Shown one piece after another: positions 1 to 5,635 of a stretch of 6,925 nucleotides of DNA (positions within the stretch are counted from its first letter, which is position 1; each line of letters opens with the position of its first letter). The notes beneath the pieces were generated by a model. The model was given only the letters and a program-made list of their open reading frames with translations. It ran no database searches and was not told the origin of the DNA. The stretch comes from Sediminispirochaeta sp. (GTDB taxonomy: Bacteria; Spirochaetota; Spirochaetia; DSM-16054; Sediminispirochaetaceae). Location of the stretch: contig DSBN01000357.1 in NCBI GenBank assembly GCA_011046055.1, forward strand, positions 1-6,925. Reading direction: 5' to 3'. Position numbers and translations under genes: made by a program.

Positions 1-900
1 GACAACCCCTTCCTCCACGAGAAGTACGCCTATATCAAGCTGCAGCGGGAGGATATCTTCTCCTTTCACCTGGGATTGGTACACCAAGTACTGTGGGGTG
101 GTGAGGATCCGTATGACAAGGCGTTACCTTTTACTCTCGAAAACTTGATGAGGGTAGCCTTTGGTATGAGCGGCGGGGAAGACGCCTCGACTTCCGACCA
201 GGGGGCCGGTGCGGGTGACACCTTCGGTATCTGGGATGTCGGTTCGAGGATCGGCTTCGACAGCTTCGACCTGCACTTCTACAAGCACCACTTCTTCGAG
301 GACGGCAGCGGGGCCTTCAAATTTCAGAACACCTCCGACGGGCTCTGGGGCATTGCCTATGTACCTCGTGATCCTGGCGTCCTGCGGAAGATCGACATCG
401 AGTTTCTGAACACCAAGCACCAGAGCGGCGCCTATCACGATGTGAGCCAAATTACTGGGGATCCCGAAGACAGTGACGTTATTCTGGGAGGGCGCGACAG
501 TTACTACAGCAACAGTGCCTACAAGAGCGGCTGGACTCACCTGGGACACGTAGTCGGTACGCCCTTTTTTCTCACCAGCGGGTCCGGAGATGAGTTGCGG
601 ATCGCCAGCAACCGTATCCGCGCCCTGCATATCGGCTCCGCCCTCTCCCCGAGCGATGACTTCGGAATCACCGTGAAGGGCTCCTTCGCCCGTCACTATC
701 CTCCCTATACCCAGTCGGACGCGGATTTTTTCGTGGAGAGCGGCCACAAAGACTTTTTCCACTGTCTCCTCGGAATCTCCCGTCGGTCCCCCTTGAATAT
801 CGATGGCCTGATGCTGAAGGTGCAGGGCGCCTTCGACGTGGGACTGGACGGGGAGTTCTACTACGGCGGCCGAATCGAAGCCGAGTACGGGATCAAATAG
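1..900 (+). CDS. Capsule assembly Wzi-family outer-membrane protein (C-terminal part, 5' truncated)
   Basis: The frame is open from the first base to a TAG at 898-900, giving 299 residues of a larger protein whose start lies outside the window. Wzi proteins are outer-membrane beta-barrels that help attach or organise capsular polysaccharide at the cell surface. Seen here, numbered from the window edge: a tryptophan-glycine turn HQVLWGG (28-34), a conserved-looking stretch HFFEDGSG (97-104) followed by DGLWGI, the strand EFLNTKHQSG (134-143), and a late block AYKSGWTHLGHVVGTPF (173-189). These match, from memory, the order and spacing of blocks in the Wzi family. Alternating aromatic and polar residues and Gly/Asp-rich turns fit a barrel. 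The protein ends in EYGIK, not in the terminal aromatic residue common in barrel proteins. The next gene starts 13 bp downstream with its own ribosome site, so they are probably co-transcribed. Family confidence is fairly high; the bound polymer is unknown. Confidence 0.83.
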   Translation, partial: DNPFLHEKYAYIKLQREDIFSFHLGLVHQVLWGGEDPYDKALPFTLENLMRVAFGMSGGEDASTSDQGAGAGDTFGIWDVGSRIGFDSFDLHFYKHHFFEDGSGAFKFQNTSDGLWGIAYVPRDPGVLRKIDIEFLNTKHQSGAYHDVSQITGDPEDSDVILGGRDSYYSNSAYKSGWTHLGHVVGTPFFLTSGSGDELRIASNRIRALHIGSALSPSDDFGITVKGSFARHYPPYTQSDADFFVESGHKDFFHCLLGISRRSPLNIDGLMLKVQGAFDVGLDGEFYYGGRIEAEYGIK

Positions 901-907
901 AAGAGGG
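901..907 (+). promoter_or_regulatory. Ribosome binding site (AAGAGGG) fixing a TTG start
   Basis: AAGAGGG lies directly after the stop codon of the Wzi-like gene and 6 bp before the TTG at 914. It is complementary to the 16S anti-Shine-Dalgarno sequence and explains why translation of the next gene should begin at a TTG. The protein then begins MKRDIVIVS, a normal first beta-strand of a GT-B fold. Confidence 0.7.
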
Positions 908-913
908 CCGTTC

Positions 914-2023
914 TTGAAAAGGGACATCGTCATTGTATCAACCAACGACTGGCACGGTTTCTGGTACCAGAGACAGGAGTTCGCCACCCGCTTCGCCGCC
1001 GAGGGGCACCGGGTGTTTTTTGTCAACCGGATCCCTCAGCGGATTCCCAGACCGGGCCGGATCATCCGTTGGCTTCTGTCCAAGAGGCAGAGCCGGCGGA
1101 TCAACAACGAAGTACCCGCAGGGGTACATCTACTGAGTCCCTTTCTGCTGCCCCCCTTTCGCCGGCTGCGGCCGCTGAACCGGCGGCTGTGGAAGCGGGC
1201 TTGGTCGAAGGTTCCGAGACCGCGGGATCCGGTACTCATCACCTACCAACCCACCTACAACGTGCTCGACTTGATCGACCTGGTCGAGGCCTCGAAGCTC
1301 GTGTATATAAACACCCACAACTACGACGCCGACCCCTCCTGCCCCCGGGATCTGCTGACCGCGGAGGTCGAGATGGTCCGCCGCGCCGACTTGCTGCTGG
1401 CCGACTCGGCCTACAACGCCGGGCGCCTGGAGCGCCATCTCCCGAAAGAGACCGACGGGGAGGTCTGCCGGGCCATGCCGGGTGTTCATTACCAGCGCTT
1501 TGCCGCGGCCTATCGGGGAGACGAGGCGCGGCGACGTCGGCATCTGGCTTTCTTCGGGGGTATCGGGCGTCACCTGGACGTCGAGCTCTACAATCGTCTG
1601 GCCGAGCATTACGAAGTGAGCTTCATCGGGATCGTAGACGCGGCGGTTCGGGACAAAATCAGCGAGAACATCCGGGTCCATCCACCGGTAGCGCCGACGG
1701 AGCTGCCCCTTCTTCTCCGCGATGCCGATATAATGACCATCCTCTACATCCCCTCAGACTACGTGCGTGGGATTCTTCCGGCAAAGTTTTTCGAGTGTCT
1801 GGCCACCGGCAAACCGCTGTTGGTCAGCGGACTTGAAGAAGCAGGGCCCTATCGGGATCTGGTCTACGAGGTGGACGGGAGCTTTGAGAGGGCGGTGGAG
1901 CTTATCAAGGAACTTCCCGCGACGGAGACCGCCGAGAGACTGGAACGGCGTCGGGAAGTCGCTCTTGGAGCCGACTGGGGCCAACGATACCGGGACTTGT
2001 ACCGGAGGATATTCGGTTCATGA
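914..2023 (+). CDS. GT-B fold glycosyltransferase (TuaH-like / GT4-like)
   Basis: This 369-residue protein is a predicted cytoplasmic glycosyltransferase that adds a sugar to a lipid-linked glycan; donor and acceptor cannot be read from the sequence. The N-terminal Rossmann half opens with DIVIVSTNDWHGFWYQRQEF (4-23) followed by GHRVFFVN (31-38), the pattern of family members beginning with W-x-R-x-Q near the first helix. The C-terminal half carries LPAKFFECLATGKPLL (288-303), the nucleotide-sugar-binding helix motif seen in TuaH-like and related GT4 enzymes. Residues 39-104 are very basic (19 Arg/Lys against one Glu), which suggests docking to the inner-membrane surface. The start is TTG, supported by AAGAGGG 6 bp upstream; length is normal for a single GT-B domain. 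Its last four bases, ATGA, overlap the start of the next gene, so translation is probably coupled. Glycosyltransferase function is secure; subfamily is less certain. Confidence 0.85.
   Translation: MKRDIVIVSTNDWHGFWYQRQEFATRFAAEGHRVFFVNRIPQRIPRPGRIIRWLLSKRQSRRINNEVPAGVHLLSPFLLPPFRRLRPLNRRLWKRAWSKVPRPRDPVLITYQPTYNVLDLIDLVEASKLVYINTHNYDADPSCPRDLLTAEVEMVRRADLLLADSAYNAGRLERHLPKETDGEVCRAMPGVHYQRFAAAYRGDEARRRRHLAFFGGIGRHLDVELYNRLAEHYEVSFIGIVDAAVRDKISENIRVHPPVAPTELPLLLRDADIMTILYIPSDYVRGILPAKFFECLATGKPLLVSGLEEAGPYRDLVYEVDGSFERAVELIKELPATETAERLERRREVALGADWGQRYRDLYRRIFGS
2004..2009 (+). promoter_or_regulatory. Ribosome binding site (GGAGGA) inside the preceding gene's tail
   Basis: GGAGGA sits 10 bp before the ATG at 2020 and within the last codons of the upstream glycosyltransferase. 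It supports the ATG as the start of the next gene and fits coupled translation through the ATGA stop/start overlap at 2020-2023. Confidence 0.65.
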
Positions 2024-3087
2024 TCACCGTTCTGGCCTACTACGAGCGTATCTCGGTCTACCACACCATGGAACCCTTTTTTCTCCCCCGGTACCGCGGG
2101 CTCTTTCATTTCACCGCATCGCCGGAGTACTGTCTGCGGCGCGACCGCAACCGGGTCCTGTTCATGGAGCGCTGGTTCAAAAACGATCTGCCCCCGGATC
2201 TGGATCTGATGCGACGGCTGCGGGAGCGCTACGAGAGGATCGTCTTTTTCGACGGCTACGCCGCGGCGGGAACACACCTGCTCGAGCTGCTTCCCTATGT
2301 GGATATCCTCTACCACAAGGCGCTTTTCAACGACCAAGGGCTCTATCGGAAGCAGCTTTACAACAAACGTCTGTTTGCCGACTATTACGCGGAGAGGTAT
2401 CAGATCCGAGACGACGAGCCCGAGTACCCGCAGCTGTACCGGCCGACGGATGATGAGCTTGCGAAGATTCGGCTCTCTTGGAATATCGGTCTCGGGGACT
2501 ATCCGAGACGTCATCTGCCCCAGAGGTTGGGGGTGCTGATCTCGCGCCTTCTCTCGCCCCGGCTCGGACGCTTGATTCGCAGCGGCGGGGAGACTCCACC
2601 GCCGGATTTCTCCTCTGAAAAGAGAGCGACTCCGGTGCACGCCCGCTTCGGCCTGGTTGACAGCCGGTCCGTGGCGATGCAGCGAAAGCTCTTCATCGAT
2701 CTGATCGCGGATCACGGCTCCTTCGCCACAGGTTTCGTCCCGCAGAAGCGCTATTACCGGGATCTCTACGATGCGAAAATGACCCTCTCGCCCTTCGGTT
2801 GGGGGGAGGTCTGTTTTCGCGATTTCGAGGCGGTGGTCACCGGGTCGATGCTGCTCAAGCCCGATATGTCTCATCTGCGGACCTGGCCCGATATCTATAT
2901 CCCCTATGAGACCTACGTCCCCTTAAGTTGGGACGGGGACGATCTTTTTGAAAAAGTCGATTATTACCTCAGCCGGCCAAAGGAACGAAGCCGAATAGCG
3001 GCAGGCGCCTTCGAGCAGTACCGGAAGCAGCGCCACTCGCTACCGGAACGGTTCGAAGCGATCCTTCAGGAGAGCATCGACCGGTAG
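2020..3087 (+). CDS. Putative glycosyltransferase with CgeB-like (Glyco_trans_1_2-type) C-terminal domain
   Basis: A 355-residue protein predicted to be a cytoplasmic, membrane-associated glycosyltransferase. The main evidence is the C-terminal block LSPFGWGEVCFRDFEA (256-271), then LLKPDMSHLRTWPDIY (278-293) and ETYVPLSWDGDDL (297-309). This resembles, from memory, the nucleotide-sugar-binding half of CgeB-like glycosyltransferases, in which the Glu and Arg of the GE..FR.FE pattern contact the donor. The N-terminal half (1-150) is rich in aromatic and charged residues and I do not recognise it. Residues 163-188 form an Arg-rich stretch with Leu/Ile spacing suited to an amphipathic helix, followed by a Pro/Gly-rich linker (189-205). 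It overlaps the upstream gene by ATGA with GGAGGA 10 bp before the start. Its 3' end overlaps the opposite-strand gene by 22 bp. No signal peptide or membrane helix is evident. The glycosyltransferase call is likely; substrate is unknown. Confidence 0.72.
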   Translation: MITVLAYYERISVYHTMEPFFLPRYRGLFHFTASPEYCLRRDRNRVLFMERWFKNDLPPDLDLMRRLRERYERIVFFDGYAAAGTHLLELLPYVDILYHKALFNDQGLYRKQLYNKRLFADYYAERYQIRDDEPEYPQLYRPTDDELAKIRLSWNIGLGDYPRRHLPQRLGVLISRLLSPRLGRLIRSGGETPPPDFSSEKRATPVHARFGLVDSRSVAMQRKLFIDLIADHGSFATGFVPQKRYYRDLYDAKMTLSPFGWGEVCFRDFEAVVTGSMLLKPDMSHLRTWPDIYIPYETYVPLSWDGDDLFEKVDYYLSRPKERSRIAAGAFEQYRKQRHSLPERFEAILQESIDR

Positions 3088-4124
3088 ATCCGGCGGTACT
3101 TCTCTCCCATCTGCGAGATCCGGTAGTTCTCCTCGTAGATCCTTCGGCTCTCCCGCCCCATTTCCAGCGTTCTCTCTCTCTCAGACAGAAGCTGTTCCAG
3201 ATGCGCGACCGCTTCCTCGGCATCTTGGAAGAGAAAACCATTCACCCCCGCTTCGACCAGGTCACGGTTCCCCGGCACGTCGTGGAGCAGCAGCGCGGTG
3301 GAAGCGCTCATAGCCTCGATCACCCCGTAGGGCAGACCCTCCCACTCGGCGGTCGAGAGGTAGACCAGGCAACGGCTCAGATAGTCTTCTACCTCCCTTT
3401 TTCCCACCCACCCGGTGACATCGATATTGGAGGCGCCCAGTCGGTTCTCCAGTTCCCCGCCTCCTACCCAGACGAAGGGAACCTGTTGTATCTCGAAAGC
3501 AGCGGCGATCTGGTTGAAGAGTTCGGGATTCTTCTGGTGGTTGGCGATGGCCACGAAGCTCACCTGATCGGCGTCTTCACGCTTCTCTACGTCTATCGGC
3601 CCCGTGCCGTTGGCGACGAAATCGGCGGGGATGCCAATATCACGGTAGAGCTGGGCTTCCGAGGGGCCGCAGCCGACGATCTGACCGCCGAATCTGGCGG
3701 CCAGACGTTCCAGGATCTTGTACATCCGTCGCTTTTTCTCCGATATATCGGTGCGAATGAAGGCCGCGCAGTGGGGCGTGTAGAGGACCCTGGGGTTCCC
3801 GGCGAATCTGGCGGCCATCCGACCGAGAAATCCAGCCTTTGACGAATGAAGGTGGATCACCGCTTCCGGGTATCGGTGCAGGATTGTAATCAAGTGCCAG
3901 AGAGCCAGAAAGTCTTGCCAGGGCCGAATCTCCCGCTGGGCGTGTCTCCAGGGGACGAAGGAGACCCCCGCTGGGAACTTGGCTCGCACGTTCTCCACCG
4001 AGTCGACCCAGGTCCGTGAACCATGGACCACGACGTGTTCGAACTCCGGTATGGCACGGGTGATATTGATCACCGCGGTGGTGACTCCTGAAGCAAAAGG
4101 CTCTATCACGTGAACGATTGTCAT
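3066..4124 (-). CDS. GT4-family glycosyltransferase (inverted relative to the locus)
   Basis: This 352-residue enzyme is a retaining GT-B glycosyltransferase of family GT4, expected to work on the cytoplasmic face of the inner membrane. Seen: the first strand MTIVHVIEPFASGV, typical of GT4 N-termini; the HLHSSKAGFLGRMAA block (91-105) followed by YTPHCAAF (115-122); the second-domain start SFVAIANHQKNP (189-200); GGGELENRL (221-229); and the catalytic-site E-x7-E motif, Glu262 to Glu270, in EWEGLPYGVIEAMSAS. The HSSKAG signature is common in enzymes of O-antigen and capsule loci. The usual NGxD turn after the first domain reads NGTGPIDV (172-179). Start is ATG, chosen because it lies exactly at the first beta-strand; only a weak AGG is present upstream. 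A promoter on the same strand (4191-4163) is well placed. It is the only gene on this strand and converges on the previous gene. Sugar specificity is unknown. Confidence 0.9.
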   Translation of the reverse strand: MTIVHVIEPFASGVTTAVINITRAIPEFEHVVVHGSRTWVDSVENVRAKFPAGVSFVPWRHAQREIRPWQDFLALWHLITILHRYPEAVIHLHSSKAGFLGRMAARFAGNPRVLYTPHCAAFIRTDISEKKRRMYKILERLAARFGGQIVGCGPSEAQLYRDIGIPADFVANGTGPIDVEKREDADQVSFVAIANHQKNPELFNQIAAAFEIQQVPFVWVGGGELENRLGASNIDVTGWVGKREVEDYLSRCLVYLSTAEWEGLPYGVIEAMSASTALLLHDVPGNRDLVEAGVNGFLFQDAEEAVAHLEQLLSERERTLEMGRESRRIYEENYRISQMGEKYRRIYRSMLS

Positions 4125-4146
4125 TTATCTGCCTGTGGTGTAAAAT
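4118..4146 (+). promoter_or_regulatory. Sigma70-type promoter for the phosphotransferase gene
   Basis: TTGTCA (4118-4123) and TAAAAT (4141-4146) are separated by exactly 17 bp and each matches the sigma70 consensus at five of six positions. The predicted start of transcription is near 4153, giving a leader of about 43 nt before the ATG at 4196. The -35 box overlaps the start codon of the opposite-strand glycosyltransferase (4122-4124). Sequence match only; no experimental support. Confidence 0.6.
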
Positions 4147-4188
4147 GTAAAAGGTAGTTCAGAGCATAGAATATGGGCAAAGTGGTGT
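4135..4188 (+). repeat. Direct repeat GTGGTGT in the divergent promoter region
   Basis: GTGGTGT occurs at 4135-4141 and again at 4182-4188, 47 bp apart; similarity continues loosely (AAAATG versus CAATG). The first copy touches the -10 box of the plus promoter and the second overlaps the -35 box of the minus promoter. It could be a regulator site, but seven bases is short, and GTGGTG also occurs inside the neighbouring gene at 4078-4083. Confidence 0.25.
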
Positions 4189-4191
4189 CAA
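4163..4191 (-). promoter_or_regulatory. Sigma70-type promoter for the inverted GT4 gene
   Basis: Read on the minus strand, TTGACA (4191-4186) is a perfect -35 box, followed after 17 bp by TATGCT (4168-4163), a four-of-six -10 box. Transcription would begin near 4156 and leave a leader of about 32 nt before the ATG at 4124. The -35 box lies four bases before the plus-strand ATG at 4196. The promoter faces the plus-strand promoter at 4118-4146. Confidence 0.5.
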
Positions 4192-4195
4192 TGAG

Positions 4196-5614
4196 ATGAA
4201 CCGGCGCAGAAGATTTTTCGTACAGAACACGCTTACCTTTCTCGACGGTCTGGTCATTGCGTTCAGCTATTTTTTGACCTACTATCTGCGGAACCAGTTT
4301 CTCCTTTTCGGCTTGGAAGATCTTTTTCCCTTCTCCGTGTATTTTCCCTATCTGGCACCGATAATGGTGATCTGGCTGCTTCTACTGCGTCTTTTTGATA
4401 ATTACGCTTTTTTGCGTACCAGCGGGGCGTTGTCCCACTGGAGGCTTTTTGGCAATCTGATACCGGTGGAGCTGATCGGTCTGTCGGCGATCACGATGAT
4501 CCTGTTTTTTCTGCGGGACACCAGCATCAGCAGAAGCTTTTTGATCCTTTTTACCGCGGTAAATTATGTCTGCCTTGTTCTGCTACGCCAGCTGGTATTC
4601 ATCTATTTCAAGAGGATGGACCGAGTCAGGAAGTACCATCGACGAGCGCTGTTGATCGGCCACGGAAAGGTCGCGGAACGTTTTCTCGAGATCGAACGAC
4701 GGATGCCGGAGCTGCTTTTTGATGTGATCGTCAAGGATGAGTTTCTCATCTCCGTCGATCAGGAGATGGAAGTAGTTCAACAGGAGCGGCTCTTCGAAGG
4801 GATTCTCGACTACGTGTGGTACAACGTGGTCGACGAAGTCATACTCGCGTTCAACGATATCGAACCGAAACTGTTTGCCCCGTTTATCAACGAGTGCAAC
4901 CGTATGGGGATAGTGGTAAATATCGTTTTCGACACCTCGAACATCACCTACTGGAAGAGCGAGATCGACCGTTTGGGCCCGTTTAACATCATCTCTTTTC
5001 AGACCTACGATTACAACCCGCTGCAGCGAGCCTTGAAACGGCTCATCGATATGTTTTTCGGGCTCATCGGCTGTACCGTGCTCTGTATAATTTTCCCCTT
5101 CGTCGCGGCGGCGATCAAGATCAACGACCCCGGTCCCGTTTTTTTCCTCCAGACGAGGAAGGGCAAAAACGGGCGGGAGTTCAAGATGATCAAGTTCCGC
5201 AGTATGTACACCGACGCTGAGGAGCGAAAAAAGGAGCTGATGGAGAAAAACGAGCTGCGGGGGCACGTCTTCAAGCTGCAGGACGATCCTCGAGTCACCC
5301 CGGTGGGACGGTTTCTGCGAAAGACCAGCATCGACGAGATTCCGCAGTTTGTGAATATTCTCAAAGGGGAGATGAGTCTGGTGGGCACCCGACCTCCGAC
5401 GGTGGAAGAGTTCGAGGCTTACGAACCGCGCCATCGGCGCCGGCTGAGCGTGCAGCCGGGTTTGACCGGCCTGTGGCAGGTCAGCGGCCGGAACAAGATC
5501 ACCGACTTCGAGGAGATCGTGAAGCTGGACACCCAGTACATAGATAACTGGAACCTGTGGCTCGATCTGAAGATCATCGCCAAGACTTTTTTTGTCCTGT
5601 TCACCGGGCGATAA
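4196..5614 (+). CDS. Polyprenyl-phosphate sugar-1-phosphate transferase (WbaP/WcaJ type)
   Basis: This 472-residue inner-membrane enzyme starts repeat-unit synthesis by moving a sugar-1-phosphate from a nucleotide sugar to undecaprenyl phosphate. Domains in order: about four N-terminal membrane helices (roughly 13-31, 50-66, 86-105, 112-132); a cytoplasmic Rossmann-like CoA-binding-type domain with ALLIGHGKVAERF (151-163); a hydrophobic segment (285-308) that would form the re-entrant membrane helix; and the catalytic domain. The catalytic domain shows KFRSMYTDAE (333-342), the Asp-Glu dyad at 380-381 in SIDEIPQF, GTRPP (397-401) and PGLTGLWQVSGR (421-432), all hallmarks of the bacterial sugar transferase family. 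Length is normal for the long form. Whether glucose, galactose or another sugar is used cannot be told. It starts 71 bp from the divergent GT4 gene, behind a good promoter but a weak ribosome site. The Wzi-like gene follows after 21 bp, with no terminator between. Confidence 0.95.
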   Translation: MNRRRRFFVQNTLTFLDGLVIAFSYFLTYYLRNQFLLFGLEDLFPFSVYFPYLAPIMVIWLLLLRLFDNYAFLRTSGALSHWRLFGNLIPVELIGLSAITMILFFLRDTSISRSFLILFTAVNYVCLVLLRQLVFIYFKRMDRVRKYHRRALLIGHGKVAERFLEIERRMPELLFDVIVKDEFLISVDQEMEVVQQERLFEGILDYVWYNVVDEVILAFNDIEPKLFAPFINECNRMGIVVNIVFDTSNITYWKSEIDRLGPFNIISFQTYDYNPLQRALKRLIDMFFGLIGCTVLCIIFPFVAAAIKINDPGPVFFLQTRKGKNGREFKMIKFRSMYTDAEERKKELMEKNELRGHVFKLQDDPRVTPVGRFLRKTSIDEIPQFVNILKGEMSLVGTRPPTVEEFEAYEPRHRRRLSVQPGLTGLWQVSGRNKITDFEEIVKLDTQYIDNWNLWLDLKIIAKTFFVLFTGR

Positions 5615-5620
5615 TATATC

Positions 5621-5627
5621 AAGAGGA
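5621..5627 (+). promoter_or_regulatory. Ribosome binding site (AAGAGGA)
   Basis: AAGAGGA lies 8 bp before the ATG at 5636 in the 21-bp gap after the phosphotransferase stop. It selects ATG 5636 over the in-frame TTG immediately before it (5633), which would have slightly shorter spacing. No hairpin or terminator is present in the gap, so the two genes are probably one transcript. Confidence 0.7.
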
Positions 5628-5635
5628 TACTATTG

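Noticed and set aside
124..1026. Long open frame on the minus strand (300 codons) opposite the Wzi-like gene
   Set aside because: It crosses the end of one well-supported gene and the start of the next, has no recognisable domain, and arises from the base composition of the opposite coding strand.
1069..1836. Plus-strand open frame of 255 codons in another frame of the first glycosyltransferase
   Set aside because: Low-complexity Arg/Ala/Gly/Ser/Pro composition, typical of an out-of-frame reading of GC-rich DNA.
1864..2874. Minus-strand open frame of 336 codons opposite two glycosyltransferases
   Set aside because: No family motifs; it spans the junction of two genes with clear motifs and ribosome sites. 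A shadow of GC-rich coding sequence.
3060..3130. Bidirectional terminator at the convergent junction
   Set aside because: There are short repeats of AGATCCGG (3086-3093 and 3116-3123) but in the same direction, with no stable stem followed by a T-run.
3201..3842. Plus-strand open frame opposite the GT4 gene
   Set aside because: The minus-strand frame carries the HSSKAG and E-x7-E motifs; this one has none.
4583..5434. Minus-strand open frame of 283 codons opposite the phosphotransferase
   Set aside because: The plus strand encodes an unmistakable sugar transferase catalytic domain over the same bases.
5139..5593. T7 runs at 5139-5145 and 5587-5593 (and T6 runs elsewhere) as phase-variation sites
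   Set aside because: The runs are short, encode Phe-Phe in frame, and are spread through several genes; seven bases is too short for a convincing contingency tract.
5592..5620. Possible promoter before the second Wzi-like gene (TTGTCC, 17 bp, TATATC)
   Set aside because: The -10 box lacks the conserved final T and the start site would fall in the ribosome binding site, leaving no leader.
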